Source: Plasmodium brasilianum | Taxonomy: Eukaryota; Apicomplexa; Aconoidasida; Haemosporida; Plasmodiidae | Reading direction: 5' to 3' | Length of the DNA: 64,000 nt | NCBI RefSeq assembly: GCF_023973825.1 | Contig: NC_090121.1 | Location: 248,001 to 312,000, forward strand | Part shown: positions 12,801 through 23,936 of the stretch, piece by piece | Layout of the letters: each line of letters opens with the position of its first letter | Position numbering within the stretch: position 1 is the stretch's first letter | Translations under genes and position numbers: made by a program | The notes under the pieces: generated by a model | Seen by the model: the letters and a program-made list of their open reading frames with translations, nothing else | What the model was told of the DNA's origin: nothing | Databases searched by the model: none

Positions 12801-15403
12801 TTAATTAATTCGTTAAAAGATAAGTCAAGAACGTTTAAGCTTCTTTTTATCTTATAAAGGAATTCTAACGAGGTCTTTTCATTCTTTGAACCGTTCAAAT
12901 TTATCACTTCACCATGTTGGAAGTTCCCTTTACATACCTCATTGATATAGTAATCCTTACCATTTCTACTATTAATATCCTCCTTCGAACATAGTCCTTT
13001 TTCGGTTTCCCCTTTTAATTCGTCACCTGTATGCGTACTTATATCCGCATTAGTGTGATGGCTTACATCACCATCGTATACCCCCATATCAGCATCTACT
13101 TTTACTTGTTCATTTTTAGAATAGTGTGTATTATTCTCTACAACAGCATACTGCTCCTTCTGTTTTATAATTTTCTCATAGCCGTTTTCCTGAAGAAGAA
13201 ATTTATCAATATTAAATTTATATCCCTTAGCATTATTCAACTTTTTTAAAACTTTCTTTAACTCTTTTATTCGGTTTCTACTTAGTCCCTCTATAAAATT
13301 GATTTCTTCTCTATATAGCAATTTTTTTTCCTTTCTTTTTAAAAACTGATTACTTTTTATAAAATCATCGCTTTGTGTTGTAATACTACCCCCTTTATTT
13401 ATAATACTATCAGTATGATTTTTCTTTATTTTTATGCCATATTTTTCATAACTTCTTTCACTACTACATGTTTCGCTGATACATACACTACCTGATGTGT
13501 TCACACTTTTTGGTGATATGTTACGAGTGCTTTTATTTTTAGTGTCCATATTATCAGGTTTGTTTCTGTTGAGTTCGCTATGATTTCCTGTTTCTTTTGT
13601 TCTAACTGAGTCATTTTTGCTTTTTCCCTCGTTCTCGTCTCCTACAAGATAACTTTCTCCTTCATACCTACCTTTTACAAGTGGATTTTCACCCTCGCAC
13701 ACCTTCGTTATGTCCTTCCTTTCTCTTGCATGATGCTCCATTATGATATTACTCTCATCCTTACACTTCTCCATTCCATTTTGATTATTTTCCTCTTTTT
13801 CCATTCGACAACGATTCATATAATTGCCTCCACCTTCAATGCATCTATGGACTATGTTTGCATCACTGCATGATCTTGTAACGTTTTTCATTTTTTCGTT
13901 AATTGACAAATTTCGAATAATACCTCTCACACTTTTTGAGATGGGGATTTGGGTAGTTTCATGAAGCTCCGCACGAACAACTGTGCTAAGTGGATATATA
14001 TACCTTGCACTACTTTTATCAGTAATATTGCTGCATATCCTTTTTGAATTTACTGTTTTGACATAATTACTAAAGGGGGATGAGTTTCCTCTATAAGAAT
14101 GTACGATGTTCTTCTCACTCAGATCCCTAATACTTCCACTTAAACAATTAAAAGTGTTGAGCTTATCATTTCTCCTTTTAAGAAAAATGTTAGTGTTATC
14201 ACCTAACCTACTTTCATATGCATTAAAGATATTTTTTTGTTCCATTAATTTTTCATTGTATCTACGTTCACTTACATATTTATTTTTATACATATATAAT
14301 CCATCACTACTATCCTTAAGTGGTTTAACATTTATTATCTTAGAATTGCTATTCTCTTTTACTAAAAAATTTGTTTTCCCTATGCTGCTTATATTGTTTT
14401 TATCCTTCCTCCAATTTTGTAGCACATTATTGCATCTGTTGTCTTCTACACATAAATCGTCTACATCATTTCCATTACACATAATAAGAGAGATTTGTCT
14501 CGCTTGATGAAAATTATTTTTATTTGATTTATCGTCATCCATAATTACTTGATTCCTATCTTGTGCTTCATCATCCGAATTTTGAACAAATATGTTCGTA
14601 TCATCATTATTTAATTTCGTATCTTTATTCATATTATTCATTGTATTTTTCTTGTTTAAAAAAAAAAAAAAATTGGGAACAGATCTTTTGGAAACGTTCT
14701 CATATTTACATGAAGAGTTATTATTTTTTAAATCGTACATAAATTGATCATTGTGTGTAAAATATCTTTTACCAAATAATTTTTCATCATTTTGAGTATT
14801 TTCAGAATTATATTCAGAAATATCCGTCATTAAATAATTTTTTTTTTGATTTAAAGCATCCTTTACCTTCAAATTATTCCTACAACTTATGAAAGTATTT
14901 GTCTTACTTTTCAAAATTTTTTTTTTTTGTGTATTTACTTCTGTTTTGCTCAGTGTGCAATTTTCCTCATTAATGCAACTCCTATTTAAAGGCTTTTTAT
15001 TTTCATTTGAGCAATTTGCATTTTTACATTGAATTACTGGGCTCATTTCATATAATTTAATTACATTTCCTGCTTTACCATCAAATAAGACTGGTTTATC
15101 TTTAAAGTCATTATGTTCATTTATACTCTTCTTTCTTATCAACATGTTATTTAATAGATAAGTATTTTTATAACAGCTATTTTCCATACCTCTATTATTT
15201 CTCTCAGTTAAAATTGAACTCTTACCCATGTTATGCAACGGAAACTTATTAACTTCACTGTTGTACATAATTTTAGGAAATTTCTGAGCACTTAATTTTT
15301 TGACATACATATAGGATTCATTCAATTTCTCTTGGCTGTTAGCCAAGTTACTTATGTCTACTTTATTTTTTGAGTAAAACATTTTAGTGGTATAATTGTT
15401 CAT
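9869..15403 (-). CDS. Large conserved-type protein of unknown function, 1,844 aa
   Basis: This is one uninterrupted ORF, rich in Asn, Lys and Ser over its first 700 residues (low-complexity, probably disordered). It has more globular, aromatic and hydrophobic blocks at about 840-1090 (for example SLEFLYKIKRSLNVLDLSFN and YKMKILGILFYLLKSYPLDY), 1360-1480 (LENLGKIKGYPNFTSIDECF, MRYVPYVIPDFPLSTSYF) and 1670-1844 (IYPLFIIQTALIYMVHISCC, LSEEEWRYFFEKPF). The blocks are separated by polar inserts with poly-Ser and Lys/Asn runs, the usual Plasmodium pattern of a conserved scaffold with lineage-specific insertions. There is no signal peptide or recognised catalytic motif. The hydrophobic patches near the C-terminus are too mixed to call membrane spans with confidence. 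I am confident it is a gene and do not recognise its function. Confidence 0.85.
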   Translation of the reverse strand: MNNYTTKMFYSKNKVDISNLANSQEKLNESYMYVKKLSAQKFPKIMYNSEVNKFPLHNMGKSSILTERNNRGMENSCYKNTYLLNNMLIRKKSINEHNDFKDKPVLFDGKAGNVIKLYEMSPVIQCKNANCSNENKKPLNRSCINEENCTLSKTEVNTQKKKILKSKTNTFISCRNNLKVKDALNQKKNYLMTDISEYNSENTQNDEKLFGKRYFTHNDQFMYDLKNNNSSCKYENVSKRSVPNFFFFLNKKNTMNNMNKDTKLNNDDTNIFVQNSDDEAQDRNQVIMDDDKSNKNNFHQARQISLIMCNGNDVDDLCVEDNRCNNVLQNWRKDKNNISSIGKTNFLVKENSNSKIINVKPLKDSSDGLYMYKNKYVSERRYNEKLMEQKNIFNAYESRLGDNTNIFLKRRNDKLNTFNCLSGSIRDLSEKNIVHSYRGNSSPFSNYVKTVNSKRICSNITDKSSARYIYPLSTVVRAELHETTQIPISKSVRGIIRNLSINEKMKNVTRSCSDANIVHRCIEGGGNYMNRCRMEKEENNQNGMEKCKDESNIIMEHHARERKDITKVCEGENPLVKGRYEGESYLVGDENEGKSKNDSVRTKETGNHSELNRNKPDNMDTKNKSTRNISPKSVNTSGSVCISETCSSERSYEKYGIKIKKNHTDSIINKGGSITTQSDDFIKSNQFLKRKEKKLLYREEINFIEGLSRNRIKELKKVLKKLNNAKGYKFNIDKFLLQENGYEKIIKQKEQYAVVENNTHYSKNEQVKVDADMGVYDGDVSHHTNADISTHTGDELKGETEKGLCSKEDINSRNGKDYYINEVCKGNFQHGEVINLNGSKNEKTSLEFLYKIKRSLNVLDLSFNELIKLDKVKNIFWYLYIKHVLKCRGDNVTDFCEYLKNKIDEKMNKHYFIEYVNYKNFQTFSKSNFERFEYKMKILGILFYLLKSYPLDYDENKGCFYMLDPQKNKMLKSVKCNIMKNKLNHVKLIKEVNENFKNNFFFLDKIFIPKDAFFFVKDSQDIVLRDKSNKKMHIHQALVNDLKEDIKEKTVFDSLYASYPPFKSDYYRYIQKKRIQNKIRKLKEYILYYYDFNSVQDFFETLIIFDQEYHKIPKVSNTSDSSSHNITSSSLPKISRTNCIALFNLTKKVYGAYCKFCVEGHKDFLKDKQTNNDEIRKSVLNRDEQKGEILTIVEGLKQKEHNNKCITNIDRVRTNKNGENEKSSQFFQKRSNSTSISGSSSRDYQCLLKCKREEERKLREGKYSDENDNYEKDKANKINVPGNDELHNGINRNDKCKYNNSASDDTYDSSDKCEKSNVEEPYRNMSSNCFNKRCNKKENVIEETSSTYEEFFHMNDNEKKVKEVNFKTLKLFLENLGKIKGYPNFTSIDECFLGICFCDPDIPKHLFIQKRILPKNMNFNGFMNCMRYVPYVIPDFPLSTSYFMSTYNSTNSSSSISGEDIFNSRNAFLKVLKYRGKKNNMIELRNKIVLDIVKIFVLISWAFGVDTGQYNKLVDIPSDKVVDMVASSYYINYKYHLKKNREHIKCNDNILSSNSLSDYLSSSEEDTKSNEHKDISNGGKKEYNNGGKGQIKNEKMYKQSSTSYKGNTNVFSKSAQMIMPCDISRRHEERGNRTFSGNNHESNKINYSGMVNKNCLFEESLMRGKKKMSYKLVPKWHMSNDIFLSRLVSYDEIQISLHKIYPLFIIQTALIYMVHISCCLLSEEEWRYFFEKPFTLYNKLTPEDIALRYIKLKGYKFFKLSSIQKNKNIDIHHVFMNVPENMQCQEIYKLAINGESTSCGYLAEPFDIYHLMFISKVFWYIFLYSDNFLILRSSLFWNKGKYVT

Positions 15404-17911
15404 ATATCTTAAAAGAAGAAAAAAAAAAAAAATTGCGAAATTAAGAAATTGAGAAGTTAAGATATCGATTATTTAAGGTATTCAAAAATTGAGAAATTAA
15501 GAAAAAATAATCCATAAATTTATCGAAACACAAAAGGAATAAAAAGGACAGAAATGTTTGTATTATTAGTGAAGAAATACATCGAACATTGGGAAAAGCA
15601 CACATTTCCATGTGTGGATGTTAAGCTATATTTACCTACATAAACATAAACATTGCGCATAGGTACATATACATATGTTGGTAACAAATAATGGTGTACC
15701 CTCATACACATAAACGCAAATATACGTGAATGTACAAACACATACCTCTCTCTCTCTCTATATATATATACCCGAAGCAAATTTGCAATAACGTACGCAG
15801 AGTTCAAAATACAAATGCATATATTATATTTTTTAAGTACCTCCTATTCAGTGTAATGGGGCAACAGTGAATTTCACCTTTCAGTTTAAAAAAATTGTTA
15901 TATTTTTACATAAACACACACATACATACATACGTACATACATACATACGTACATACATACATACGTACATACATACATACGTACATACATACATACGTA
16001 CATACATACATACGTACATACATACATACGTACGTACGTACGTGTGTGTTCATGTATAATTAATTATATTGCTACTGTGACAAAAATAGTTGATACTTTT
16101 TGGTGCACCCTTAAAACACATCGGTCAGAGTATAATCCTTATATAACATTTAAAAAAAAAATTGTAGGACATATTCATTTCTGAGATTAAATATGCATGT
16201 TAAAAAATTAAAAAAAAAACATATATATATATGTTGAAAACTTCTATATTTTTTAACTTTCTCCTTCTTTCTACATTTTATGTATATAATAATTCCTGTT
16301 TTCTCAAAAATGTAAAATAAAAATAAGCAAAAAAAAAAAAAAAAATAAATAATAAAATAGAACAAAATGAACTAACAAATAAATTAACTTATAAAAGAAT
16401 AATTTTATATGGTGCAGTGAACTAACACCTTCAACAACACAAAGTGCACTAAAATGCATCCCTCTAAATACAAGTAAAAATGTTCTATATAATCAAATAG
16501 TACCATGCCAATATAACACTGTCTTTAATTTTAATAATATTTATATTATCTGAACACGTAAAAATAATACTTTATTTTGTATGTACATATATAGACTAAA
16601 GTGAAGGAAAAAAAAAATTAAAAATAAAAACAAAAACAAAATAAAATAAAATAATAAAACAATTAGGAATGCTCGGTAACCATATTCTTAAAAAAATGAA
16701 TTGTGCGCGAGATCTACAAGGTTCGAACATGAAACATTTTAAGGAGTACACATTTTTAGTATCTGTTGACTTATCAGACGGTATAATAATCAACGATGTG
16801 ACAAGTTATAACCCTTAAGAATTTAAAATTTTGTTACCTCTATTATTTTTGGAGTATATATCATTTTCACCAAACTCAGGATGCACTATATAATTTTAAT
16901 AAAATGGTCAAAAAAAAAAAAAAAAAAAAAAGAAAATTAATCATTACTATAAAATTACTATAAATATTTGTATTATTAATTTTGAACTCAAACTATTTAA
17001 AATACATTCCACAACTTTATATTTTTTTATTTTATCCTTACGTATATGCTACCTATTTTTATTAATTTCATTTTAGGACTGTAATGCATTAAATTATTAT
17101 TTTTGGTTTAATGAAGAAAAAAGATAAAATATATACTCTTATAAGAATACTATAAAACTCATTGCGTGCGTAGTATTGTTTTTTCTTATGAACAATATAC
17201 GTATATATATACAATATATATCCACATACAATCACGTATACATACGTGCACACACACTCATTGTAAAAATAGATATACCCATAAACATACTATTTAAGAA
17301 CATAAAAATTTCGTTTTTCATTAATAATGCAGAATACTTAACAGTGATATAATCTATAAAAAATAAATTTTATAGTCTTATATATCTTGCAACCCTTTAC
17401 AACTACTAGCTACCTCTAAATATTAACAAAGGAATTTTTTTTTTTAAATTAATATATTTTTTTTCTATTTTATATCATAATAATAAGACACATTATATAT
17501 ATATATATTTATATTTACACATATTACCTATTAATAGGTGTATTATGTATTTTTCCTTGCAATTAAAAGTATCATAACATTTATTGTTATTTTTTTTATA
17601 TTTATTATTTTAAAATTAAATCTTTATAATTTTAGAGAATTATGTAGTTTTTGTTTTAATTTAAATTTTCAAAAAAAAAAAAAAAAAAAATTCTAATAAG
17701 AGCAATAGTAAAGTTACAGTAATAATAATGACATCGCTATTATAAAAATTTTGCTATATATAATAATAATTTATTTAAAAAAAAAAAAAATGAAAATGTT
17801 CATTATGTTCAATGCTCCTTTTTAATAAATTATATATACCTCTATCTACAACTAAATATAATTATTTTTCTTATATTTTTTTAATAATAAGAAAAATACT
17901 TCGTAAATATA
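15404..17911. other. Intergenic region with a microsatellite block
   Basis: This 2.5-kb spacer lies between the 5' end of the large unknown gene and the 3' end of RPS20, both on the minus strand. Its part next to 15404 should contain the promoter of the unknown gene. It has a (CT)n/(TA)n stretch near 15747-15771 and the 16-nt array at 15917-16044. A palindromic GTTCGAAC at 16723 resembles a tRNA B-box, but no cloverleaf can be drawn around it. Confidence 0.6.
15917..16044. repeat. 16-nt microsatellite-like array ACATACATACATACGT
   Basis: About seven to eight near-perfect copies of ACATACATACATACGT are followed by a few ACGT tetramers. Reading through it gives an artificial His/Thr/Tyr repeat peptide, which is not a gene. 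Confidence 0.9.
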
Positions 17912-18826
17912 TTAAGAATCTGTTATAATAACTTCTACTTCAACTACTGGGTCTATATTGATGGATGTCATTTGTGTAACAACTTCACATTGAGAATATA
18001 AATCAATAAGCCTCTTATAAATTCTTAATTCAAATCTATCCCAAGTATTGGTACCTTCTCCACATGGTGATTTTCTTGTTGTTAACCTTAAAGTTTTAAC
18101 TGGTAATCTCACGGGTCCCGATACATTTAAATTTTTTTCCTTTGCTCCTTTCATAATGTCACTGCAAACTGTTGTGCAAAAAATGTATATAAATATCTGT
18201 GCATATATATATATATTTATATGTAATACATATAAATTACTACGAATTAGATATTTAATGTAATTTTGTTTAATTCCAATATATTATGTTAAAAATTGCT
18301 ATGAATTCTCACATAACCTATTACAAACACATGCAACAGTAATAAATTTATGTACCCACATATGTATATATATATATATATGTATTTTTCGTTCAACAAA
18401 ATGGATAACGTCATAACATCAAGTACGGTAACAGGTTTAAAAACTCCTTTCGTTTCAATAAAAACAGTAAAATACTCTCAACTCACATTCATCTATAATT
18501 TAAGTATACATCAAAGCTACACCTACATTCACTCGGTAAATATACATTTGACCGTTATAAAAAAAAACATTTTCTGGCATATAAATAACGCATAAATGTA
18601 TTAACACATATATATATATATATATATATGTGCATATTATTTCCTTTGATAATTTACTATTTTATAAAATGCATATAACACAAACATTATTCATTTATGT
18701 TTGAAAATTTTATTCAAAAACATTACCTTTTTCTATAGCTCTCAAATTTTTTGAGGTTAAAGCTATACGAATACGACGAAGTCTAAACTTCTCGTTATCA
18801 ATAGCTCCTTTCATTAATTTACTCAT
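17912..18826 (-). CDS. RPS20: 40S ribosomal protein S20 (uS10)
   Basis: Two exons give 118 residues, the normal family length. Exon 1 (18727-18826) encodes [20 protein letters not shown] and continues to LRAIEK. Exon 2 (17912-18168) continues [20 protein letters not shown] to the end. The 558-nt intron uses donor GTAATG and acceptor CACAACAG and splits the Val codon after its first base. Joined this way the sequence matches eukaryotic uS10 throughout: [54 protein letters not shown] and the ending [11 protein letters not shown]. The protein sits in the head of the small subunit. It faces IMC1c head-to-head across about 3 kb, so both promoters lie in that spacer. Confidence 0.95.
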
Positions 18827-21784
18827 TTTGAGATAAACAATAAATTCGATATGTATTAAAATTGTTGTAAACAAAATTCAAAAAAAAAGTTTATTTTCCT
18901 TTTATACAATATTTTTTAAATTTTTTTATTGAAAATATAGTATTATATAATATGCATTCCTTTTATTTGCTTCCTTCGGAACATTTTAAAATTGGAAAAA
19001 TTTTAATTGTTTTTAAAAGTTCATATAATTATTTTTTATATTTTTATTATATTTTTATATAAATAATTATAAAAATAATTGTAAAGTGAAATATGAAAAA
19101 TTAATAATTAATTTTATATTTTATATAAAAAAAAAAAGGATGAGAAGTGTATAAAAAAGGAAAAAATAAGTTACTACATACGTACAGGTTCGCAGTGCTC
19201 AAACATTTCTTCTCAATAAATTATTTATATTACTTTTTTATTAATGTAACAAGCATTTAAGTATCATTTTTTTACATCATAATAAAAAGGCAATATAATA
19301 CAAGTGCGTATATACATATGTATATATATATAACATGAATACTGTATATATATATGTACGGACCATTTCAACATTTACTGCATATTCAGAATATACAGTA
19401 AAATTATTAAATTTTCGAAGGTACTCACAAGTGTATTTAAACATTCCCGAACTTCTTCCCTTTTTAATGTATTTTTGTAGCTTTTAAATTATTGAATTTA
19501 ATTTTTATTGAATAATTTAAAAAATTAAGCTAGTTTACTTATTTTTACTAAAATTTTATTTTTTAATTTGAAGAAAATGTTTATAAAAATCTACACCTAC
19601 ATCACCATACAACATTATATGATTAATAATGAATTCAAGTTATTAGAAGTGTATTATATAAAGTGCATAACATAAATAATAAAAAAGGCAAAAAATAATT
19701 TTATTGAATAGTTTGTAATTCATAATAAATACTTATGCAGTTCTACTTCATGAACACCTTTAAGTAATATACTGTAATTTAATGTGTTATAGATATGTAC
19801 AACACAAAACATATATGTTTCAAATTAAGTATTGTATGGTGAGTACACCAACATTTACGAATATAATATTCTTCAGAAACGCTTGCATTACTTAGATACA
19901 ATTTTTGTTTATACCTTTTTTTTTTTCTTATTTTTATTTATTAATATTATTACGTTATAATATAAATTAATACTGTAATAAAAAAAAGAAATAAATAACA
20001 TTTTTCTCCCTTTTTTTTTTTTTTTTTTTCTTCTTTTTAAATGTCTCTTCAATATAGTTCATGTAATCACAAGGAACACAAATTTCATATATAAACCATT
20101 TAATTATTTAGCCTATTTATTTTATATTGGAATAAAACATTTTCTTATTATAGGAAGCAAAACATAAAATGTTTTCATTCGCTTTTTCTTTTTTTTTTTT
20201 TTGATTCTTTATATTTTACCAAAAATAATTAAAATTTAAAGATATGCTAATTCTATTGTTCGAAAAATGAATGAACTAAAGCCTTTTTAACGTAATATCC
20301 ATATTCCAAAAAAAAAAAAATTCTCCCAAAAGTAACATACATATACACTTACACATTATATATTGTCAATATTTAAGGAGATTCTTTTAAAATTTATCTG
20401 TTTTTTTCCATTCTTTAAAATAGTAAAACGAAAGATTACCTATGTAATGTTCATTTTATATAACGATTAACAAAAATGTTTATTTTTATGAATTAAATGT
20501 ATATAATTCATCTCTCTGAAAATGCAGTAAAGTCAAAAAGATAAAAGAATAAAAAAAAAAAAAAGGAAATTTTATGTGTGTTAAATATAGCTACTTAAAA
20601 AGAAAAAATAAAATAATTGTAATAACAATTTAGTTTCGCTATTTTTGTCATTTTTTTGAAATGTATAAAGAAATTAGAAAAAATGTATTGATACATATTT
20701 TTAAAAACTTTAAATTATTATTCACAATAAGGGAAATTTCTCTTAACATATTATATATATATGTAGATTTATTTCACCAAAAATTTTTTAATAATACAAA
20801 TTTACTTGACAACTAATTATTAACATATTTTGTTATAGATTGTTATGAACCGTTACATATAAATTTTATTTTTTACAGCTATTTTTTTTGTGTGTGCTTT
20901 TTTTTTTTTTTTTTTTTTAATTTACAGCTATAATTGTTTTGTAGATTACGATTAACACAATGTTGTTTTTGTGTGTACGTTAAAAATCAATAGAAAAGTA
21001 ATATGAAAAATGAAATTTACACTTAACATTATTTAATATTAAATATATAAACATTTTATTATATGTTTATCCATAATTTATGTGCAATAAATGACTACAA
21101 AATACTATAAATATGCACTTAGGTGAATAATTTAACCTTAACTGTTCATTATATATAAGCAAATACTGTGCCGATAAGCTATTTTTTTTTTTTTTTTTTT
21201 CTTTCTAAACAGTAAGATAACTAAATTATGTTTGTAGAAGAAAAAAAAAATAAAAATAAAAAATAATAATTTTAAATATTTGATGTGCAAAAATTAAATA
21301 TAAACGTATAAATATGAAAATTTAATAGATGAATGTACACATAATATTAATTTTTCTTTTTCTATTCCATTTTTCCTTTTTTTTTGTTTTAACAATTTTA
21401 ATTTGCGTTCAAAATTTTAACACAAAGGTTTTTTATTTGTTCTCTTTTAATTTTTACACTTCTCTAAATAATATTGCATTTTGTTTACTTGTTTGCCTGC
21501 TAGATCGTTTGTTAGTTTGGTTGTTTGTTTGTTTGTTTTTCTTGTTTGCTTATTTGTTTTTCCCACTTTTTTTTTTTTTTTTTGTTTATTTTTTCGTTTT
21601 TTTATTTTTATATTTAAATATAAAATTCCCCAGTCCTCACGACCATATTTTTACTATATTTGCAAAATAAACTTAAATTTTTTTGCGCTTCCTTTTTATA
21701 ATATTAGTAATTTTTAAGTCATTCATTTTAAACCTAAATTTACGCTTTACTATAGATTATTATAATTCCTTTAAAATAAATAAA
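18827..21784. promoter_or_regulatory. Divergent intergenic region between RPS20 and IMC1c
   Basis: This 2.96-kb region must contain both promoters, because the flanking genes are transcribed away from each other. It is rich in poly(T)/poly(A) tracts of 10-20 nt, which in Plasmodium commonly mark nucleosome-poor promoters. No specific transcription factor site could be assigned. The T-rich stretch at 21330-21680 directly before IMC1c is open in several frames but looks like a 5' leader, not a gene. Confidence 0.45.
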
Positions 21785-22639
21785 ATGGAAGATTCAAATA
21801 AACTTTCGCCGATTTTTAAAAAATCTGATAGTATGGATGCAAAAGAGACATCTACAGTAGATAGAAAATGGGTTGCATTAACAGCCTACCAACCAGTTGA
21901 TGTTGTTACAAAGACTGTTGAAGTTCCAATTATTAAAACGGTAGAAAAATTTGTCCCAAAAACTATTATACAAGAAAAAATTATCCATGTCCCAAAAAAT
22001 GTTACACACGTTGTTGAGAAAATAGTGGAAGTCCCAGAAGTTAAATATATTGAGAAAATAGTTGAAGTTCCTCACATACATTACAAAAACAAATACGTTC
22101 CAAAAATTGAAGTAGTAGAAAAGATTGTTGAGCGCCAGAATATTATCGAAAAATGGCATGACAAAATTGTTGAGGTACCTCAAATCAAAGAAGTTGTTAG
22201 ATTTAAAGAAATCGAAGATGCAGAGGAAGTTATAAAATATGTTCCAAGGAATTCTAAGCACATTAACTGGGAAGAAGAGTACAAAAAATACTCTCAAAGA
22301 CAAAGTGTACAAAGATATAGTATGGATAATGGTTCTTATCAGAAAAAAATGAGTTTATATAATGATTATAATGAAAACGCATATACACAAAATGCATATA
22401 GTAGAAGTCTTGATTTTATGAAAAATCAATCAAGCTTAAATGAACAAAATAATTTAAGGAGTGAAGATTTTTCACAACTTAATTTATTAAATCAATATAG
22501 TTCAAGAGGTATTGGCAGTTTCGATCAACAACGAAGCATTCCTGCATCCAGTTTTGATGTACGCGGAAGTTTACAATTGAAAAGATTACCATCTGAGGAA
22601 GCTAAACCTGTTGGTTGTTGTACAACTGTTTGCAGGTAA
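21785..22639 (+). CDS. IMC1c: Alveolin, inner membrane complex protein 1c
   Basis: This single-exon gene encodes 284 residues of an intermediate-filament-like protein of the subpellicular network under the inner membrane complex, which gives the pellicle tensile strength. The alveolin core (about 25-155) is built of Val/Pro/Lys/Glu repeats: VDVVTKTVEVPIIKTVEKFV, HVVEKIVEVPEVKYIEKIVE and IVEVPQIKEVVRFKEIED. A Ser/Tyr/Asn/Gln-rich tail follows, ending in GCCTTVCR, a cysteine cluster of the kind that is palmitoylated in alveolins. The start MEDSNKL is preferred over an in-frame ATG at 21683, because the added residues come from the T-rich leader. Choosing 1c over other alveolins rests on length, the Cys tail and remembered synteny next to RPS20. 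Confidence 0.85.
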   Translation: MEDSNKLSPIFKKSDSMDAKETSTVDRKWVALTAYQPVDVVTKTVEVPIIKTVEKFVPKTIIQEKIIHVPKNVTHVVEKIVEVPEVKYIEKIVEVPHIHYKNKYVPKIEVVEKIVERQNIIEKWHDKIVEVPQIKEVVRFKEIEDAEEVIKYVPRNSKHINWEEEYKKYSQRQSVQRYSMDNGSYQKKMSLYNDYNENAYTQNAYSRSLDFMKNQSSLNEQNNLRSEDFSQLNLLNQYSSRGIGSFDQQRSIPASSFDVRGSLQLKRLPSEEAKPVGCCTTVCR

Positions 22640-23857
22640 CTGCTCTCTTTCAAGGATGCCGTAAGATTTATTTTCGTGTATTTTCAACACTTACCAAATT
22701 AAATAATTAAGCAGAAACAAATGTGTGCATATATGCATGCATATGTATATATATACGCATGCACACGTATTTATAGTTGCATATAGACATATATTCCGCT
22801 TACCATATTTTTAACCATTTTGATTCACATGCATTTCATAAAATAAAACTTCAAACAAGAAATTAGAAAAAAAATTTTTTTTTTTATAAGGCATTAATAA
22901 ATATAAATATACTAATGTTTTTTTTTTTTTTTCTTTTTTTTTTTTTATCATTTAAAAAAAGAGAACAGAAACAGACCAAAAAAAAAAAAAAAATTGCAAA
23001 TTTTATTAACTACGTTGCAACAGCAATGAGATATGCAGAAAAACAAGACAACCATTTTATACCTTAAACGTTTTAAGCAAATATTTTAATTTATTTTCCC
23101 TTGTTATGTTACTTTTCTACAATTTACTTTTTTCAAGTGCTGTAAAAATAAAACGAGCAAAAGAGTTATGTCTCGTACGGATGTGTATATATGTATACGT
23201 GGGTGTATACATGCGTAATGCACATATGTATATAATTTAGTAGAAGTGTGTAAGCAAATCATAATATATGTTGTATTCTATAGAAAATATATGGATACAT
23301 TAAATATTTTTTCTCCTTTTTTTTATTTTTTTATTTGCCATTTGTTTTCTCACGAAATGCAATTAATTTTAAAGAAAATTTCGATTATAATTAGATAATA
23401 TTGTTATTTTTTCCGTCCAACACACATTTATGATTATTTATTATATATATTAATTTAATAAAAATTTTATTTTAAAACAACTATTATTTAGTTATTTTAG
23501 TTGAATATATTAATTTTGAATAAATTTAAATAAATCCTCTACATTTTAATTTTATTTAAACTATTATTTAAAATAAAGTTGGTTTTAAATAACAGTGCAA
23601 TAATACATGGCCTCATGCACGCGCATATATATGAATATGTGTATATTTACGTGTATATTTATTCTTTCCAAATTAACATGAACACAAAAAGGCTTAATAT
23701 GTAAAAAATGTAAAATACCCCCGAAATAACGTAAACGCTGCGTTTCATTCTATTAAATATTTTTTTTCTTTTATGTACTTAAAAATTTAAGTTACTATAT
23801 GAATATGATATAATAAAATTACTAATAACTTATTAAATTTAAATACTGTTTTGGTTA

Positions 23858-23890
<33 letters not shown>

Positions 23891-23936
23891 ATTTAATTAT
23901 TTATTTTAAAAAGACTTAACATTTTTTTATACTATA
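22640..23936. other. Convergent intergenic region
   Basis: This region lies between the 3' ends of IMC1c (+) and the MKT1-like gene (-) and probably contains both 3' UTRs. Poly(T) and poly(A) runs occur at 22918-22948 and 22978-22993. TGCATGCA occurs near 22736; it is a known ApiAP2-type site, but here it is downstream of both genes. Confidence 0.55.

Noticed and set aside
15867..16184. ORF with His/Thr/Tyr repeat peptide
   Set aside because: It is a straight translation of the ACATACATACATACGT array, with no coding sequence beyond the repeat.
16680..16790. Possible tRNA signalled by GGTTCGAAC
   Set aside because: The T-loop-like octamer is palindromic, but neither strand gives paired T, anticodon or acceptor stems around it.
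18350..18595. Plus-strand ORF inside the RPS20 intron
   Set aside because: It lies antisense within a well-supported intron and has no recognisable motif.
21329..21717. Phe/Leu-rich ORFs before IMC1c
   Set aside because: This is a T-rich leader with TTTG repeats; there is no homology-like motif, and the IMC1c frame begins cleanly at 21785.
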